Of a stretch of DNA of 64,000 bases, positions 51,720-63,272 are shown piece by piece. How positions within the stretch are numbered: position 1 is the first letter of the stretch; each line of letters opens with the position of its first letter. The notes beneath the pieces were generated by a model, which did no database searches, was not told the origin of the DNA, and saw only the letters and a list, made by a program, of their open reading frames with translations. This stretch comes from Chamaecrista fasciculata (Eukaryota; Streptophyta; Magnoliopsida; Fabales; Fabaceae), in the NCBI GenBank assembly GCA_003254925.1, contig QANZ01021853.1, positions 18,505 to 82,504 on the forward strand, read 5' to 3'. The position numbers and the translations under genes were made by a program.

Positions 51720-53655
51720 TAAATTTTTACGTGGAGGATTTGAAGTGAGATTTGACCCCATTAAGGCTAAATGTAACTGTAAATATCAATTTATTAATTT
51801 GACCTTGGTACAAAAAAGTATGGGCAGTTGTTAGATGTGACATAAAGTCGTTATTTGAAATTAAGGACATTCAATTTCGTTATTTTTGTTTGTCTGACTT
51901 AAAATACAAATGGGTGATGTCTGATGATACATATATATCTTGGGAGAGATTACTGTCTTTCTACCAAGAAACATTGTCATACAATATTGGGACACAAAAT
52001 TGATGATGTAACAGGTTTTTACGTGTGGGCTGAATTGAAGGGATGAAATTAGAGAAGTTTACAACAAGGATGTTTAAACATCGATTCGATCAGATCAATC
52101 TAATCAACTTAAATGAAAGTAAAATTGAGAGTATTTTTTTTAAAAACAAATCCATAGGTATCTTTACAGTGAACATAATCTTATTTAAAGTATTATTAGA
52201 CATTAAATATTAACATATTTAATAATAGGCAAAAGTACTAATTTTGTTTTAAAACTTTACACTAACTGTCAATTTTGTGTTTAATCTGTTTTTTTTATTG
52301 TCAATTTTGTCCCCAATATTTCACATTATGGCCAATTTCATACTTTGTTCTTACTTTAGCCAAATATTAACGATAGAATCTACATGACTAACGATATGCA
52401 ATGTAAAATTGATAGAAAAAAAAACTCAAATCTTAACTCAGATTGAAAAATATGATGTAGTGTGTCGTTAATTTATTGAAAAAAAGTTAGTCAAAGATAA
52501 AATTGGCCAAAATATAAAATATTGGGGACAAGATTAGCCTTAATAATAAAGATTTGAACATGAATTTATTATTCTATACAAGATTAGCTCATTCGGCTAA
52601 ATGATCTAATCACTGTTGATTAAAAAAATACATCAAAATTAAATAATTTGATTTATTAGTTAATATATATATATATGGACTGAAATGAAAGGATGAAGTT
52701 GGAGAAGCCTACATCACACTCTCAAGCCTCAAGTTCTTGTCTGCCAAAGTGCTTCAAAGTAATTTGGTTTATAATTTTTTATGGCCCATGAAGGCCCAAC
52801 CAGCTTAGGAAAATGTCGTCTTTAGAACTGCGACTCTAACACCAAGCAAGATCATATGGTAACGGGATGCAGTCTGTCGTTAATTTATCAAAAGAAGCTA
52901 GTATTTTGGTGTGTCATTGCACCATTCATGACAATTTCTCACCTGAGTTACCTAAACACGGTTAGTATTAAAGCAACAACTTTTTTTTTCTTACTTCGTT
53001 TCACTGTAAATTAGAGGAGTGATGCAACTTTTTCCGAATAAAGATTAGATTTAGTAATGACTAATGATATAATTCACTATTGACATTGGTTGATTTGTAA
53101 TTGACAGTTGATGGAAATAGAGTGAGTATATATGACTAAGTAGTATCCAAAATGATACACTCATATTACAAAGGGTATGTTCTTCCCAAATGATAAAGTT
53201 ATATTTATATAGCTACTTTTAATAATCAGTTCATCTTTGTATTTTATTTTTAGTCTTTGGTTCAACTCTTATTTTTTTTATTCAATTTGGTCCCTGATTG
53301 CTCTTATCTTTGTATCCTAATAAAACTATGAAAGAATGGATAGAGAAGGTAATCTTGATAGGAAACCATCTACAATACTCTATATTGATGGATAGTTCTT
53401 ATTCATATTTTGTCATCCTTCAACTTTCATATTTATAATCTAATATAACCAGTCCTAAGTTTGCAAGAGGAGGTAATGAATTTCTGTTGAAGTGTTGTTG
53501 CAAGCTTTTGTGTTAAACTTAGTATTGATTTATTGTGCTTCAATTGTTTTTATCAAATGCTCCCAGAATATTAGAGACAACATGCTATTTCTCAAAGCAG
53601 TTTCTGCTTTAACCTTATAAGTATGCTGATATATCTCAAGTTTACTCATTAATTT
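51720..53655. other. intergenic, no intact gene
   Basis: Apart from the MITE at 52228-52539 I see only AT-rich DNA with scattered short repeats. Confidence 0.45.
52228..52539. mobile_element. MULE-type MITE, perfect 9-bp TSD
   Basis: ggcaaaagtactaattttg at the left and, at the right, ggggacaagattagcc form worn inverted repeats. The flanking ttaataata is perfect (52219-52227 and 52540-52548). Its left end matches the family at 15265. Confidence 0.78.
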
Positions 53656-53659
53656 TCAG

Positions 53660-54235
53660 GACATTATAAGAACAACATATGTGGAAATTTTCACAGGAGC
53701 TGGTGTTAAGGAATCTCAAGAATTGAAGAAATAAGAATTCAGATCAGGTAATTAAATCCTACTATGCTTTTGGTAGTACTCACTCCCAGACTTGATGTTA
53801 TGAAGAGGGTATTTATCTTTATGAAATCTGACAAAACACAGGTGAGGAAAAGAGAGAGGATGGCAAAGGTTAGGGAGGAGATTGCAGTGCAAAAAGCTAA
53901 GGAAACAAAGCTAAATAAAACAATTCATATTACAGGTTTACACACTCATTCAAATCTTTTATTTTATTTGGCATGAGGAATGCTTATCATTGTTATTGTC
54001 AATTTGTCATTATTATTATTATTCCCTTGAATAGATGAGACTATGAGAGTGAAACAAATGCTAGCTACCATGTCTCATGAGATAAGATCACCACTGTCTG
54101 GAGTTGTAATCATGGCTGAAATTCTTTTGGAGGTCATGCTTTCCTCAGGATATTTGGTTCTTCAACTCATAAATGACATACTTGATCTTTCCAAGGTTGA
54201 GTCAGGTCTGAAAAGTGAACACTTCTCCTATCTGA
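53660..54235 (+). pseudogene. fragment of an AHK5-like hybrid histidine kinase
   Basis: Three pieces are recognisable. 53676-53732 encodes EIFTGAGVKESQELKK and then a stop. 53764-53937 encodes VLTPRLDVMKRVFIFMKSD and EEIAVQKAKETKLNKTIHIT. 54034-54207 encodes [17 protein letters not shown], with the phosphorylated His of the H-box, then [17 protein letters not shown]. Introns remain between the pieces. About 14 residues are missing between AEILLE and VMLSSG, and the ATPase and receiver domains are absent, so this cannot make a working kinase. From memory the match is to Arabidopsis AHK5, which acts in the cytosol and at the plasma membrane. Confidence 0.85.
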
Positions 54236-54299
54236 TTTCTTATTTCCAAAATCTAAGCATGAGTGAAAGGTGTATGATGATTTCTAATTGATGACCATG

Positions 54300-55150
54300 T
54301 GTATATATGAGTCAGGTCTGAAATGTGAACACTTCTCCTATATTTATTTTCTTGGCATGATGTATTTTATAAATTAATTCTACTTCTAATGCCACAGCTG
54401 GTGATTGCATAGTTGGTATAACGTTTACTATTATATGTCGATTTCGGAGGGGAAGTTGTCCAAACGATTATAATTTTTGTTTGAAGGAAGATTCAGCATC
54501 CCAATATAATTTCTTTGCTGGGTTGTAGCATCAATGGCGACATCAAATCTCAATCTGCACAAATTTTCTTGATTTTGCTCATGTAATGGGTTAATAACTA
54601 ATAAATGATGATTACTGCTGTTATTTTATTTCTATAAAGATAACTAAGAAGCATGAGAGTTATGTCGTTGCTATCTGTCAGTGCTATAAATTGACTTAAA
54701 TCAACATCCTGTTTAATTTTTTGCAGCTGCTGCCCTTTCTACTTGAGTTGGTCATAGTTTGTCAATATAAAGTGAAATGTTTCTATCTATGACTATAATT
54801 TTCCTTCTTTAAATTCTAAATTTCCGCTCTTAACCTTTTTTTCATACATATCATGTTCTTTTCCGATGGGTAATTACTAATTAGTGATGTTGAGCTCTTA
54901 GTAAAGTTGAACCTTTTCCTGTTTTTACATTTTACAAAAAGGATTCAAAATAGGTCAATTCTGGGTTGATTTTATGATTTATTCTAAAATCTCAATCTAA
55001 ATATATTTGAGAAAGGTTATACAACCTTTTAACAGTAGAGCAATTTACCTCATCAAATTTTTATTTTTCTTTTTAAAATTGACTGTGTATGATATAAGAA
55101 GTTGCATGAACTTAAAATAGTGTTGAAATGTGTGTAATTTAAGATCTCTG
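54300..55150. other. spacer between the two gene fragments
   Basis: AT-rich, with no domain seen. It may be captured intron sequence, since a polypyrimidine tract and acceptor precede the next fragment at 55160. Confidence 0.4.
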
Positions 55151-55160
55151 TATTTTGCAG

Positions 55161-55355
55161 CATACTCATGTGATTGATATTTGGAGCATTGGATGCATAT
55201 TTGCAGAAATGCTATCTGGGAAGCCATTATTTCTCGGTAAAAATGTCGTGCACCAATTGGATCTGATGACTGATTTACTCGGTACTCCTTTAGTGACAGC
55301 TGGCGAGCTAATGATGTTAATTCCAAATTTCTACTTCTCATGTAATTGCAGTTGA
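55161..55355 (+). pseudogene. single-exon fragment of a TDY-type MAP kinase
   Basis: After the acceptor tttgcag the frame encodes [20 protein letters not shown], then [18 protein letters not shown], which is kinase subdomains IX-X of plant MPK9/16/20-type enzymes. It then drifts into unrelated residues and stops at 55355. No other MAPK exon is nearby. It is a broken copy, same strand as the histidine kinase fragment. Confidence 0.85.
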
Positions 55356-55359
55356 GAAG

Positions 55360-56500
55360 ACCATGTGGCAATTTTGAAGAGTATAAGGGGGTTAAAGTGT
55401 AATATTAGCTAATGTAAATATTACTCTTGGGCAAGAGTAATGTAATTTTTGTTATAACTTATAAGGAATTTTGTTATCTCTTAGGCAAGGGTTATGTATT
55501 TTCTGTTGTAATTCAGTTAGCTATCTTTAACTTTATTTCTTATTGTATTTCATTCCTGTAAATAGCTAGTTTTGTATTCATCTCAGATTAATAGAAATAT
55601 ACAGAAAGTTTACTGAATATATGAGTTTAGTTTCTTCATTATGTTCAAATTTCGTCTGGACAAGTTGTAAGTAAATTTTATATTTATTATGCTTGAAATT
55701 AATTGCTTCTAACATATTTAGTTGATCATGGCAATTCATAGAGGTCATTGTTTTTTAGTAAATAAAATTAGAGTTTGTTGTTACAGAGTTCAGTTTGTTT
55801 GGCATTGCAACTCAAAATGATAACAGTTGCTGCGGTAGCTCCTTATAATTCCTATTGAGAGGTGTGCTACAATGAATGTTTGACAGTTTTGATTGTCTTC
55901 CCCTTTTTATTTTGTTTCAGGTCTTTAATATGTCAATTGGAAGAGGTGGATCTTGGGAAGTTGAAACACAAGGAGAAGCTAGCTTTCTGAATTAGTCCTG
56001 TCATGAGGAAGTTTTAATTGTCCAAAAATGGTGATAGAAATATGTAAAGACCATAGAAAATAGTTTGCAAGTAATGATTGCTATATCAATATGTTTTTTC
56101 CTTAATACATATTTGCCCCCAATCCAATTTATCATATTTGGTGTCTTTGGCTAATGTTTGAGAGTGGTATTACTTATTTTGAATAGGAGACTGGATTTTT
56201 TGTGAAGAATTGCATCATGCATTATTCATTCTATGATTTTATTTGTTGATTTTCAAGTTAAGCTGTGAGTATTCTTAATTATATAAATTGTTAAGAAGAA
56301 ACCCGTGCAACTCTAGTAATATATATAGTATTGTCTTTATTAATATCTTTTAGATTAATCAAATTTATTTTATTGATAAAACTCGGTTAATCTAATTTTA
56401 AAATATAGTTAACTTATATATATCTTTCTTGAAATTTTCATTCTTTGTTCCCATGTCCCAATTACTAATTGTGACCATATTCTTCTCTCATTTTTAAATT
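55360..56500. other. AT-rich DNA with a possible decayed Helitron 3' end
   Basis: acccgtgcaactctagt at 56301-56317 resembles half of the hairpin plus CTAG that ends many plant Helitrons. A short exon-like piece after an acceptor at 55920 (frame with GRGGSWEVETQGEASFLN, then stop) may be another captured fragment; I do not recognise it. Confidence 0.35.
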
Positions 56501-58098
56501 TGATTACAATAAGTTTGGAGCCACGTGTTTTTCTTTTTACAATTTCTTTTTATAATTAGAGCTGTTAGTAAATAAGGTCAAATTGAATTCCAAAAATAAA
56601 CTACTAATTATTAATAATAACAAAGGTGCAGAATACAATATTATTAAAGAAGGTAATCACCACAAGTGTTGGCTGTTCCGCGCAACACAGTATCAAACAC
56701 GCCTCAAGATATTTTTGATGGAAAACATTAATAAAATCAAGTTGCGGACATTAGGGGTCAGTTTTGTCATTTCAAAGAGTTACTACAATTTCCAGCCAAT
56801 ATGGCGCCACGTGTTCCGATCCAGATCTTCGAAGATGCGGTGACCGCCTTGGAGCTCCCGGCTTTAGATTTGGTCCACATCACCAAGGCCACGTCATCAA
56901 ATATATTACAACCTGGAAATATCTCATTCCTACATGGCACTTCTGGAACGTTCCACACCTCCATTTTGTCCACGTCATCATCCTTGGATGCACCCAATAT
57001 CTTCTTCACTAAACCCGCATCGCGTTATCTGCTCCTTACCGTTACCGTGTCTTCCTTTCCTCTCAGATCGGTCAATCTCTTTTTACTCTCAACATTGAAC
57101 TTGAAGATTTTTTTTTTTAAATTTTCGTCGGAACTTAATCTGATAATATCGTTTTAAGTTAATAATCATCATCATGTAAAGCTGCTGATTCATTATGATT
57201 TCCTTCTGGATCGAGCTTGGAAATGGCGACTAATGAAGCCGCCAAGGTGCTAATCCTCGTCTTATTTTCTTCTCATTTTATCCTTGTAATGGACAGATGA
57301 TTTTTGTTATATTCAACTTTTCATTTTTTAAGTGCCAGAGATTTAGCGTCTAAGATGTGTGGTGCATATCAGAAGATAATTTTGTATATGGAAGATTTCT
57401 TCTGTGTTTGCTGCTGTGAATCTCCCATGTATATGTGATGAGCTTAGTTTTTCAGTGGAAGTCAGTCAAACATGGTCTCGATTGTAGAATTTATGAATTT
57501 ATCAACTAAGTGTTCTTCAACCTACTTAGGGTTTGAAAAATATTGTCCTGTCTTTTCGAATGATTGGTTTCGATACTTCCGTAAATTACCCCAACAAGGA
57601 TTGAAAGTTAGTATACGCACGAGATCTATACCTCGTTTTTCCTCCCCTCTTTCAAGCTTTCCCTTTACTTCCCTCGCTGTTTTTTTTTTTTGTTGGATTT
57701 TTATAAAGTAAATTTTTGATAGAATCGCATTTATGTTATTTTGGAATGAATACTATGATAAAGTGGATCTTTGTATGAGCTTACCAAGTAAATATATGAT
57801 TCGGGTGGTCTAAATGTATCTGCTTGATGCTCTGCTCATACTAGGGTCTATGGCTATTTGATTGGGTTCATCGTGAAAACATGCGGCTAAAATTATGATA
57901 TTCTCACTTGTATAGGTTTGGTTATATTTTAACTGCACATCCAGTGTTTTGTGGCCGTATTGGGTTGAGTTATATTGCCAAGATTGGGGTTTTGAAAGAT
58001 GGTTGCTTTTGCTTGTGATGTTTCCTGCGCATGAGGGCAGGTTATAACCATTTTGAACTTGGACATTCCTTATTATTAGTTTTTTTTTTATCATTTGA
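56500..58098 (+). promoter_or_regulatory. PRR7 promoter and leader
   Basis: CACGTG G-boxes occur at 56522-56527 and 56808-56813. ccacgtcatc ACGT-type sites are at about 56889 and 56969. GAAATATCT, one base off the evening element, is at 56916-56924. A three-unit heat-shock element TTCTGGAACGTTC is at 56941-56953. A leader exon probably ends at the donor after gccgccaag (57248), and its ATG at 57224 would be a short upstream frame. The second exon may begin after gagggcag at 58040. Confidence 0.5.
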
Positions 58099-61000
58099 AT
58101 GACAAGGGGTGTCCTCACGAGCATTGATGGTGATGACAAAGAGTTTCAAGCATTGGCTCAGTGTCTACAAGATGGTATGAAAACCATCAAGGAAGGAGTT
58201 GCTGGTGGCGAACACAGTTTGCGTGAGGATGATGACTTGAAAAGTAATGGAACAGCTGAAGAAGTTAAGGTTAGACAAGGGAGTATTGTGGAAGCCCCTG
58301 CTGTCCAACACATACCACAACAGCAGCCTCAAGGAGCAATATGGGAGAGGTTCCTACATCTAAGATCCCTTAAGGTCTTGCTTGTGGAGATTGATGACTC
58401 TACTCGCCATGTTGTCGCCGCACTGCTTCGCAATTGTAGTTATGAAGGTTGGTTATTTACTTATTATCAGTCTCTTACTGGATGCTATTCTTACTTGGTT
58501 AGGCCTCGAGGCTGGACAAAAGTTCAATTTATTGTGTTTCTGAATTATTTCCTTCTTGATTTTAAATGTATGCCTGGTGGCTGAAAGTCTGAAACTAGTT
58601 TAGTCTGTCATTATCTTGTCTGACTAGACAATGAAGATGTCTAATTCCTAAGTACTGTAGGCTTGATGCCAAGTTTGTTAGTTGGGATGCTTTATTCATA
58701 GATATCTATCGGTGGCTTAATATTTTTTAATGTAGATGTAAAAGTAAATCCAAGAAATCCTTTCACGTCAGAAAGGAAAAAGAAATTCAAAAATCATCTA
58801 TCATATAGTGATTTATGTTTGATAAGTTCATTTATACTCCTATGGCATTATAGGTTGATTCGCTGAACCAGAAGATTGTGCTCAGGCTGAATTTAATTAC
58901 AGAGTAGAATGGTGTAGGGAACAATATAAACCCTGAGAGTTATCATGGAGAAGGTTGGGAAATCCACAAAGAGGTTAAGTACATGATTAAGCAAAAAAAA
59001 TTGAGATAAAATCCATTATGGCCAGTTATGCTCATAGTGAAGGGAGAGACGGAGAGTTATTTTATAATGATAAATTGTTGCATATAATGATTTCAGGCTT
59101 CCAAACTTAAATAGGGACGGAAGGGACTGTGGAATTAAGACTATGGATTCTCGTCTGAAGTTAAAAAATTTTAAGCGCCTAGGTGGTGAGAAGGTTACAT
59201 TTTTTTTTTTCCTTCTTTTTGGTATTGGGTGGCATTTCTTCCTCAGGAAACATGCAATATAGATCAGGTTTGTCACTCTAAGAAGTATGGTACCAGAATA
59301 TTAGTTTTTCTCCTTCTCTTTTTAGCCCTTGACTAGTTTATGTCTTGATTGCAAGGCATTTTTGTTCTAGAGATTAACGCTTTGCCCTTCGGCAATCAAA
59401 GATTCACAAATTTTATGTCATTGCATAGAAAATATGTATTCTACAATGTTTGGGTGATTAATGAGTAGCTTGTGTCTCTTTCTAGGTAGTCAAAGGCAAA
59501 AGGAGCCTTGAGGCGCTAAGCCTCTAAAATGCCTTAGGCGAGAGGCAATAGAATGGCCCACGCCTGAGCAATAACGCACTATAGCATGAAATAAAAGACT
59601 AGACATATGCTATTTGAACAAACATAGAGAGACATAAGTTTGTAATAACATTTGCGATATAAATTAAATATTCTACGATTTAATATAATAATTATCAACT
59701 CATAAGTAACTATAATCATCAAAATCATTGAGGACATAGAGTCATATAAAATTTAAGAGCCAAAAAACAAAACACAAAGTGCAGTGAACTCCAAGTCCTT
59801 TGTTTGACTTTACAGCTGATTATTGACTTCTATTCCAATTTTGTCTTCTGTGTGGTCCCTTCAGTTTTCCTTCTATAATACTTGTTCACTGAGCCCTAAA
59901 AAGCTGTCTGACCTATTTTTTTATCCCTTAAAATATTGGGCTGGGCTTGGCTGCTATTTTTTTTCTTTTCTGTTTTTGATCTGCTTGACTGTAGGGAATT
60001 TTTTAAATTAACCTCCACTTTTGCAAGGCGCCAGAGGTGCATGCCTTAGATGGAGCAAAAGGCATGGAAGGTGCTCGCCTGAGCATGCCTCACTGAAGCC
60101 AATACCTCTCACAGTGTTGAGAGGCGTTGGCTTCCATTGGCGCCTTGCCTCAGCTTAGGCTCTGAGGCGAGCGCCTTTGATAACACTGGTCTCTTTGTGA
60201 TGTACTTGATTAAAGTATTCTAGTTTCTGTATAATTCAATATTTCCAATTGGGTCTTCTTAACGATGCAGCTTTATTCAAAATAAAGCAGAGTGTTTGCA
60301 TATTAGGCTGTCCAAGTACTACTCCTGCTTAAAATGTATGCATTACGTTATGATGTTGGCTTTCAGATTAGGAATTCAATGCTAGGTTTGATCGACACTA
60401 ATGTTCTCAGACCTAGGATAACTAAAAAAATATGTTTTCTTTCACAGTAGATCTGTGTACCAGTTCGTACAGCTTTGATCAGTTATTGAATTAAGCTTGG
60501 CGCCATTGTATATATGGAGTGTGTAATTTTACATGGTGCTCTTTCTGGTCCTTGGGTTCCTGTAACTATGAATTGCAACGGATTATGATTTAAAGCTAGA
60601 AAGATTGGAAGGAGTGACATCATTTTCATTTGCAGCCCACATAGATTTTTACTTTTTTAGAAAGGAGATTTAACTCCATCAGCATGCCGTCTGTGCATAA
60701 CATCAAAATAATTTTCTGTGACCTCTATATTTATGTATATGTACGTAATGTGTGTGTGTACATATATATATAAGAAAACTGCTATAAGGATAGGGAGCTG
60801 AGTAATATGAGGTGCCTAAGTCCTACATTACGTAGAATGGAATGCTCGGTGGAATACTTAGCCTTGGTTCTTCCCCGTGAGTTTTCTACCGATCATCCCA
60901 TTCTAATCGATGTGGGACTTAGGCATCCCATACTTTAACATACAAATGATCTTAGTTAATTTTTAACTTTGCAGTTATTGAAGCAGCAAACGGATTGCAA

Positions 61001-63272
61001 GCATGGAAGATTATGGAAGATTTAACCAATCATATAGATCTTGTTTTAACTGAGGTCGCAATGCCTTGCCTATCAGGCATTGCCCTTCTGTCCAAAATTA
61101 TGGCCCACAAAACACGGAAAAACATTCCTGTAATTAGTAAGTTTTCGGAGTGCCTGTATTGTTATAAATGTTTGGATTGAAGTAGTTTTGTTTCTCATCA
61201 CATGCTGTTATAAAAGCTACTTGTTTCTATGGCTTCTAATGACATTGGTCTGCAGTGATGTCATCTCATGACTCTATGGGTTTAGTCTTTAAGTGTTTGT
61301 CAAAGGGTGCTGTTGACTTTCTAGTAAAACCTATACGGAAGAATGAGCTCAAAAACCTTTGGCAGCATGTGTGGAGGAGATGTCATAGTGTAAGTTATAT
61401 TTAATTTTTTTTTCCAGATATCATACTTATCTTAAATGCTGATACTGTTATTATTTACTAGCTGTTTGATTTGCAGATTCAGTGAGTTAACAATTATTTT
61501 TTCGAAATTTGTCCATATTAGGATGACCAAATCTCATAAAAAGAAACAGATAAATTTCTGCTCAATATTTTTCACAAAGAAATCAATTTATTGATGAGAA
61601 GAGAGAATATTTTAACAATGCTTTTTATCGTCTGATATAATATGGGCTTTCCCATGACTTTGATAATAATGACTCTTAATTATTTGTTGATTTTTTCAGT
61701 CGAGTGGTAGTGGAAGTGAAAGTGGCACACAAACCCATAAATCTGTCAAATCAAAAAGCCTTGAGAAATCTGATAACAACAGTGGCAGCAATGATGAAGA
61801 CGACAATGGAAGTGTAGGCCTGAATAATGGGGATGGAAGTGACAATGGTAGTGGTACTCAGGTATAACTTTTTTCTTTTCATGGGTGAACCCAAATGTTT
61901 CAGTGTCATATATATTTCTATTTGTTTCACATTTAAGTGAGCTTCACCATTATATTGTTTATGACTTTATTTCTTGCAAATTACTCATCATCCGCCTATT
62001 TTTTATGGTTGCTTGCTTTGTCATCCTGTGGTTTTAAAACTATCAAGATCACCACCTTTTTTATTTTCCCTGCATCATTCACTTGAACTGTAATAGACTG
62101 AAAAATACCCTCGAAAGCATATGCTGTACTTTAGAGAGTAAATTGTAGAGTGGTTAACCATTGCTCAAAAGCAAATAAGCAATTTAGGTCTTATGAAGTA
62201 CAACACCTAGGTGGCAATATATTAATTTATAGTGCTCATTCACTTCATCTTCTCATCAGAAGGTATCCAATTGCACATTGTAAGAGCTAAGCGCCTAATT
62301 ATTGGCTTCTCATTAGTTGTCTGCTTCTCTCACCAACCATTATTTAGTATTAAATTTGACAAATATTCAGTCAAGAATCCACAGTTGCACAAAGTGGAAT
62401 ACCCTTAAATTGCATGTGTAATATAAACAACCCCTTCCCCTCCCCCCCAGCCCCCCATTTCCCCCAAAAAAACAACGAAGTTTTTTTTCTTTCCTCTTTC
62501 TCTTTTGCGAGTGAATTTGTGGGAATTAGGTTGTAGGTAATGGTGTGATGTGAATGACTGAACAGTTAACCTGTCTGACCATGTTGTAATCATGTAACTT
62601 TAGGGGTTTAACATTTTTAATATCATAAACAAATTGTTCACTTTGTTTATATCTGCATATTATACAACCATTGAACCTACTCTGTATTTTTTGGGTTTCA
62701 TATTTTTCTAGTTGACATGTTTTAATTAATAATCTGTAGTACCATTTTTGTTGTGTTGTGTTGACAAATAAATATAGCTGTAGTTCCAGCTATCTACTGA
62801 CCAGCATATAGAAAATTAAAGGATTAGAAACTTCAAGCCATAGTCATAAGGTATCATTTATTGCAAATATCAAATACTGAGTTTCAGTATATGCTTTCAG
62901 CCTATCAGTCTAAGGGCAAACACCAAATTGGACTTCAAGTCATCTGTGTGACACTTAAAGATAATAAGCCATTATTATCATATCAAATTCCTCAATGCTT
63001 TTAAGAAAACATGTGAAAGTTGATCCAATTGTTGTCCTTGTTTTGGTTGGCAAAAGTTTATTGAAAATCTCTTAATTTTCTATTTTTGCAGAGCTCATGG
63101 ACTAAGCAAGCTGTAGAAGTTGACAGTCCAAAGCCAATATCCCAGTGGGACCATATAGCTGAGTGCCCTGATAGCACTTGTGCTCAAGTTGTCCACTCAA
63201 ATGCTGAAGTATGTGGAAACAAGATAGTTCCTGTAGTCATAAAGGAGTGTCCAGATCAAAAGGAGCAGCTTG
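58099..63272 (+). CDS. PRR7-like: PRR7-type pseudo-response regulator, 5' part (runs off window)
   Basis: A morning/midday clock repressor in the nucleus that acts on CCA1/LHY-type genes. Coding exons: 58099-58447, 60975-61136, 61256-61389, 61700-61861, 63092-63272; all in frame, about 329 aa, with the rest and the CCT domain beyond 64000. The pseudo-receiver starts at [19 protein letters not shown] has Glu (about residue 143) where true receivers have the phosphorylated Asp. [20 protein letters not shown], then [20 protein letters not shown] is typical of PRR7. A Ser/Gly/Asp-rich linker and [13 protein letters not shown], then [11 protein letters not shown] follow. The ATG at 58099 is the first in frame. 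Intron 1 of the coding part (2.5 kb) holds two MITEs. Confidence 0.95.
59482..60188. mobile_element. hAT MITE in PRR7 intron, perfect 8-bp TSD
   Basis: The right end gcctttgataacactg is mirrored by ctaggtagtcaaaggc at the left. gtctcttt is duplicated perfectly (59474-59481 and 60189-60196). Both subterminal regions repeat aggcgc and gcctcag words. No transposase. Confidence 0.85.
60801..60942. mobile_element. short palindromic MITE in PRR7 intron
   Basis: tgaggtgcctaagtcctaca at the left pairs with tgtgggacttaggcatccca at the right, leaving a loop of about 70 bases. No target duplication fixed. Confidence 0.6.

Noticed and set aside
56767..57157. Overlapping frames on both strands upstream of PRR7 as a separate gene
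   Set aside because: No recognisable domain on either strand; the block is better explained as GC-richer promoter and leader.
57224..57248. ATG in the PRR7 leader as the protein start
   Set aside because: Its 8 codons end at a phase-0 donor; joined to any acceptor near 58106 the frame hits a stop at once. The ATG at 58099 gives the family N-terminus.
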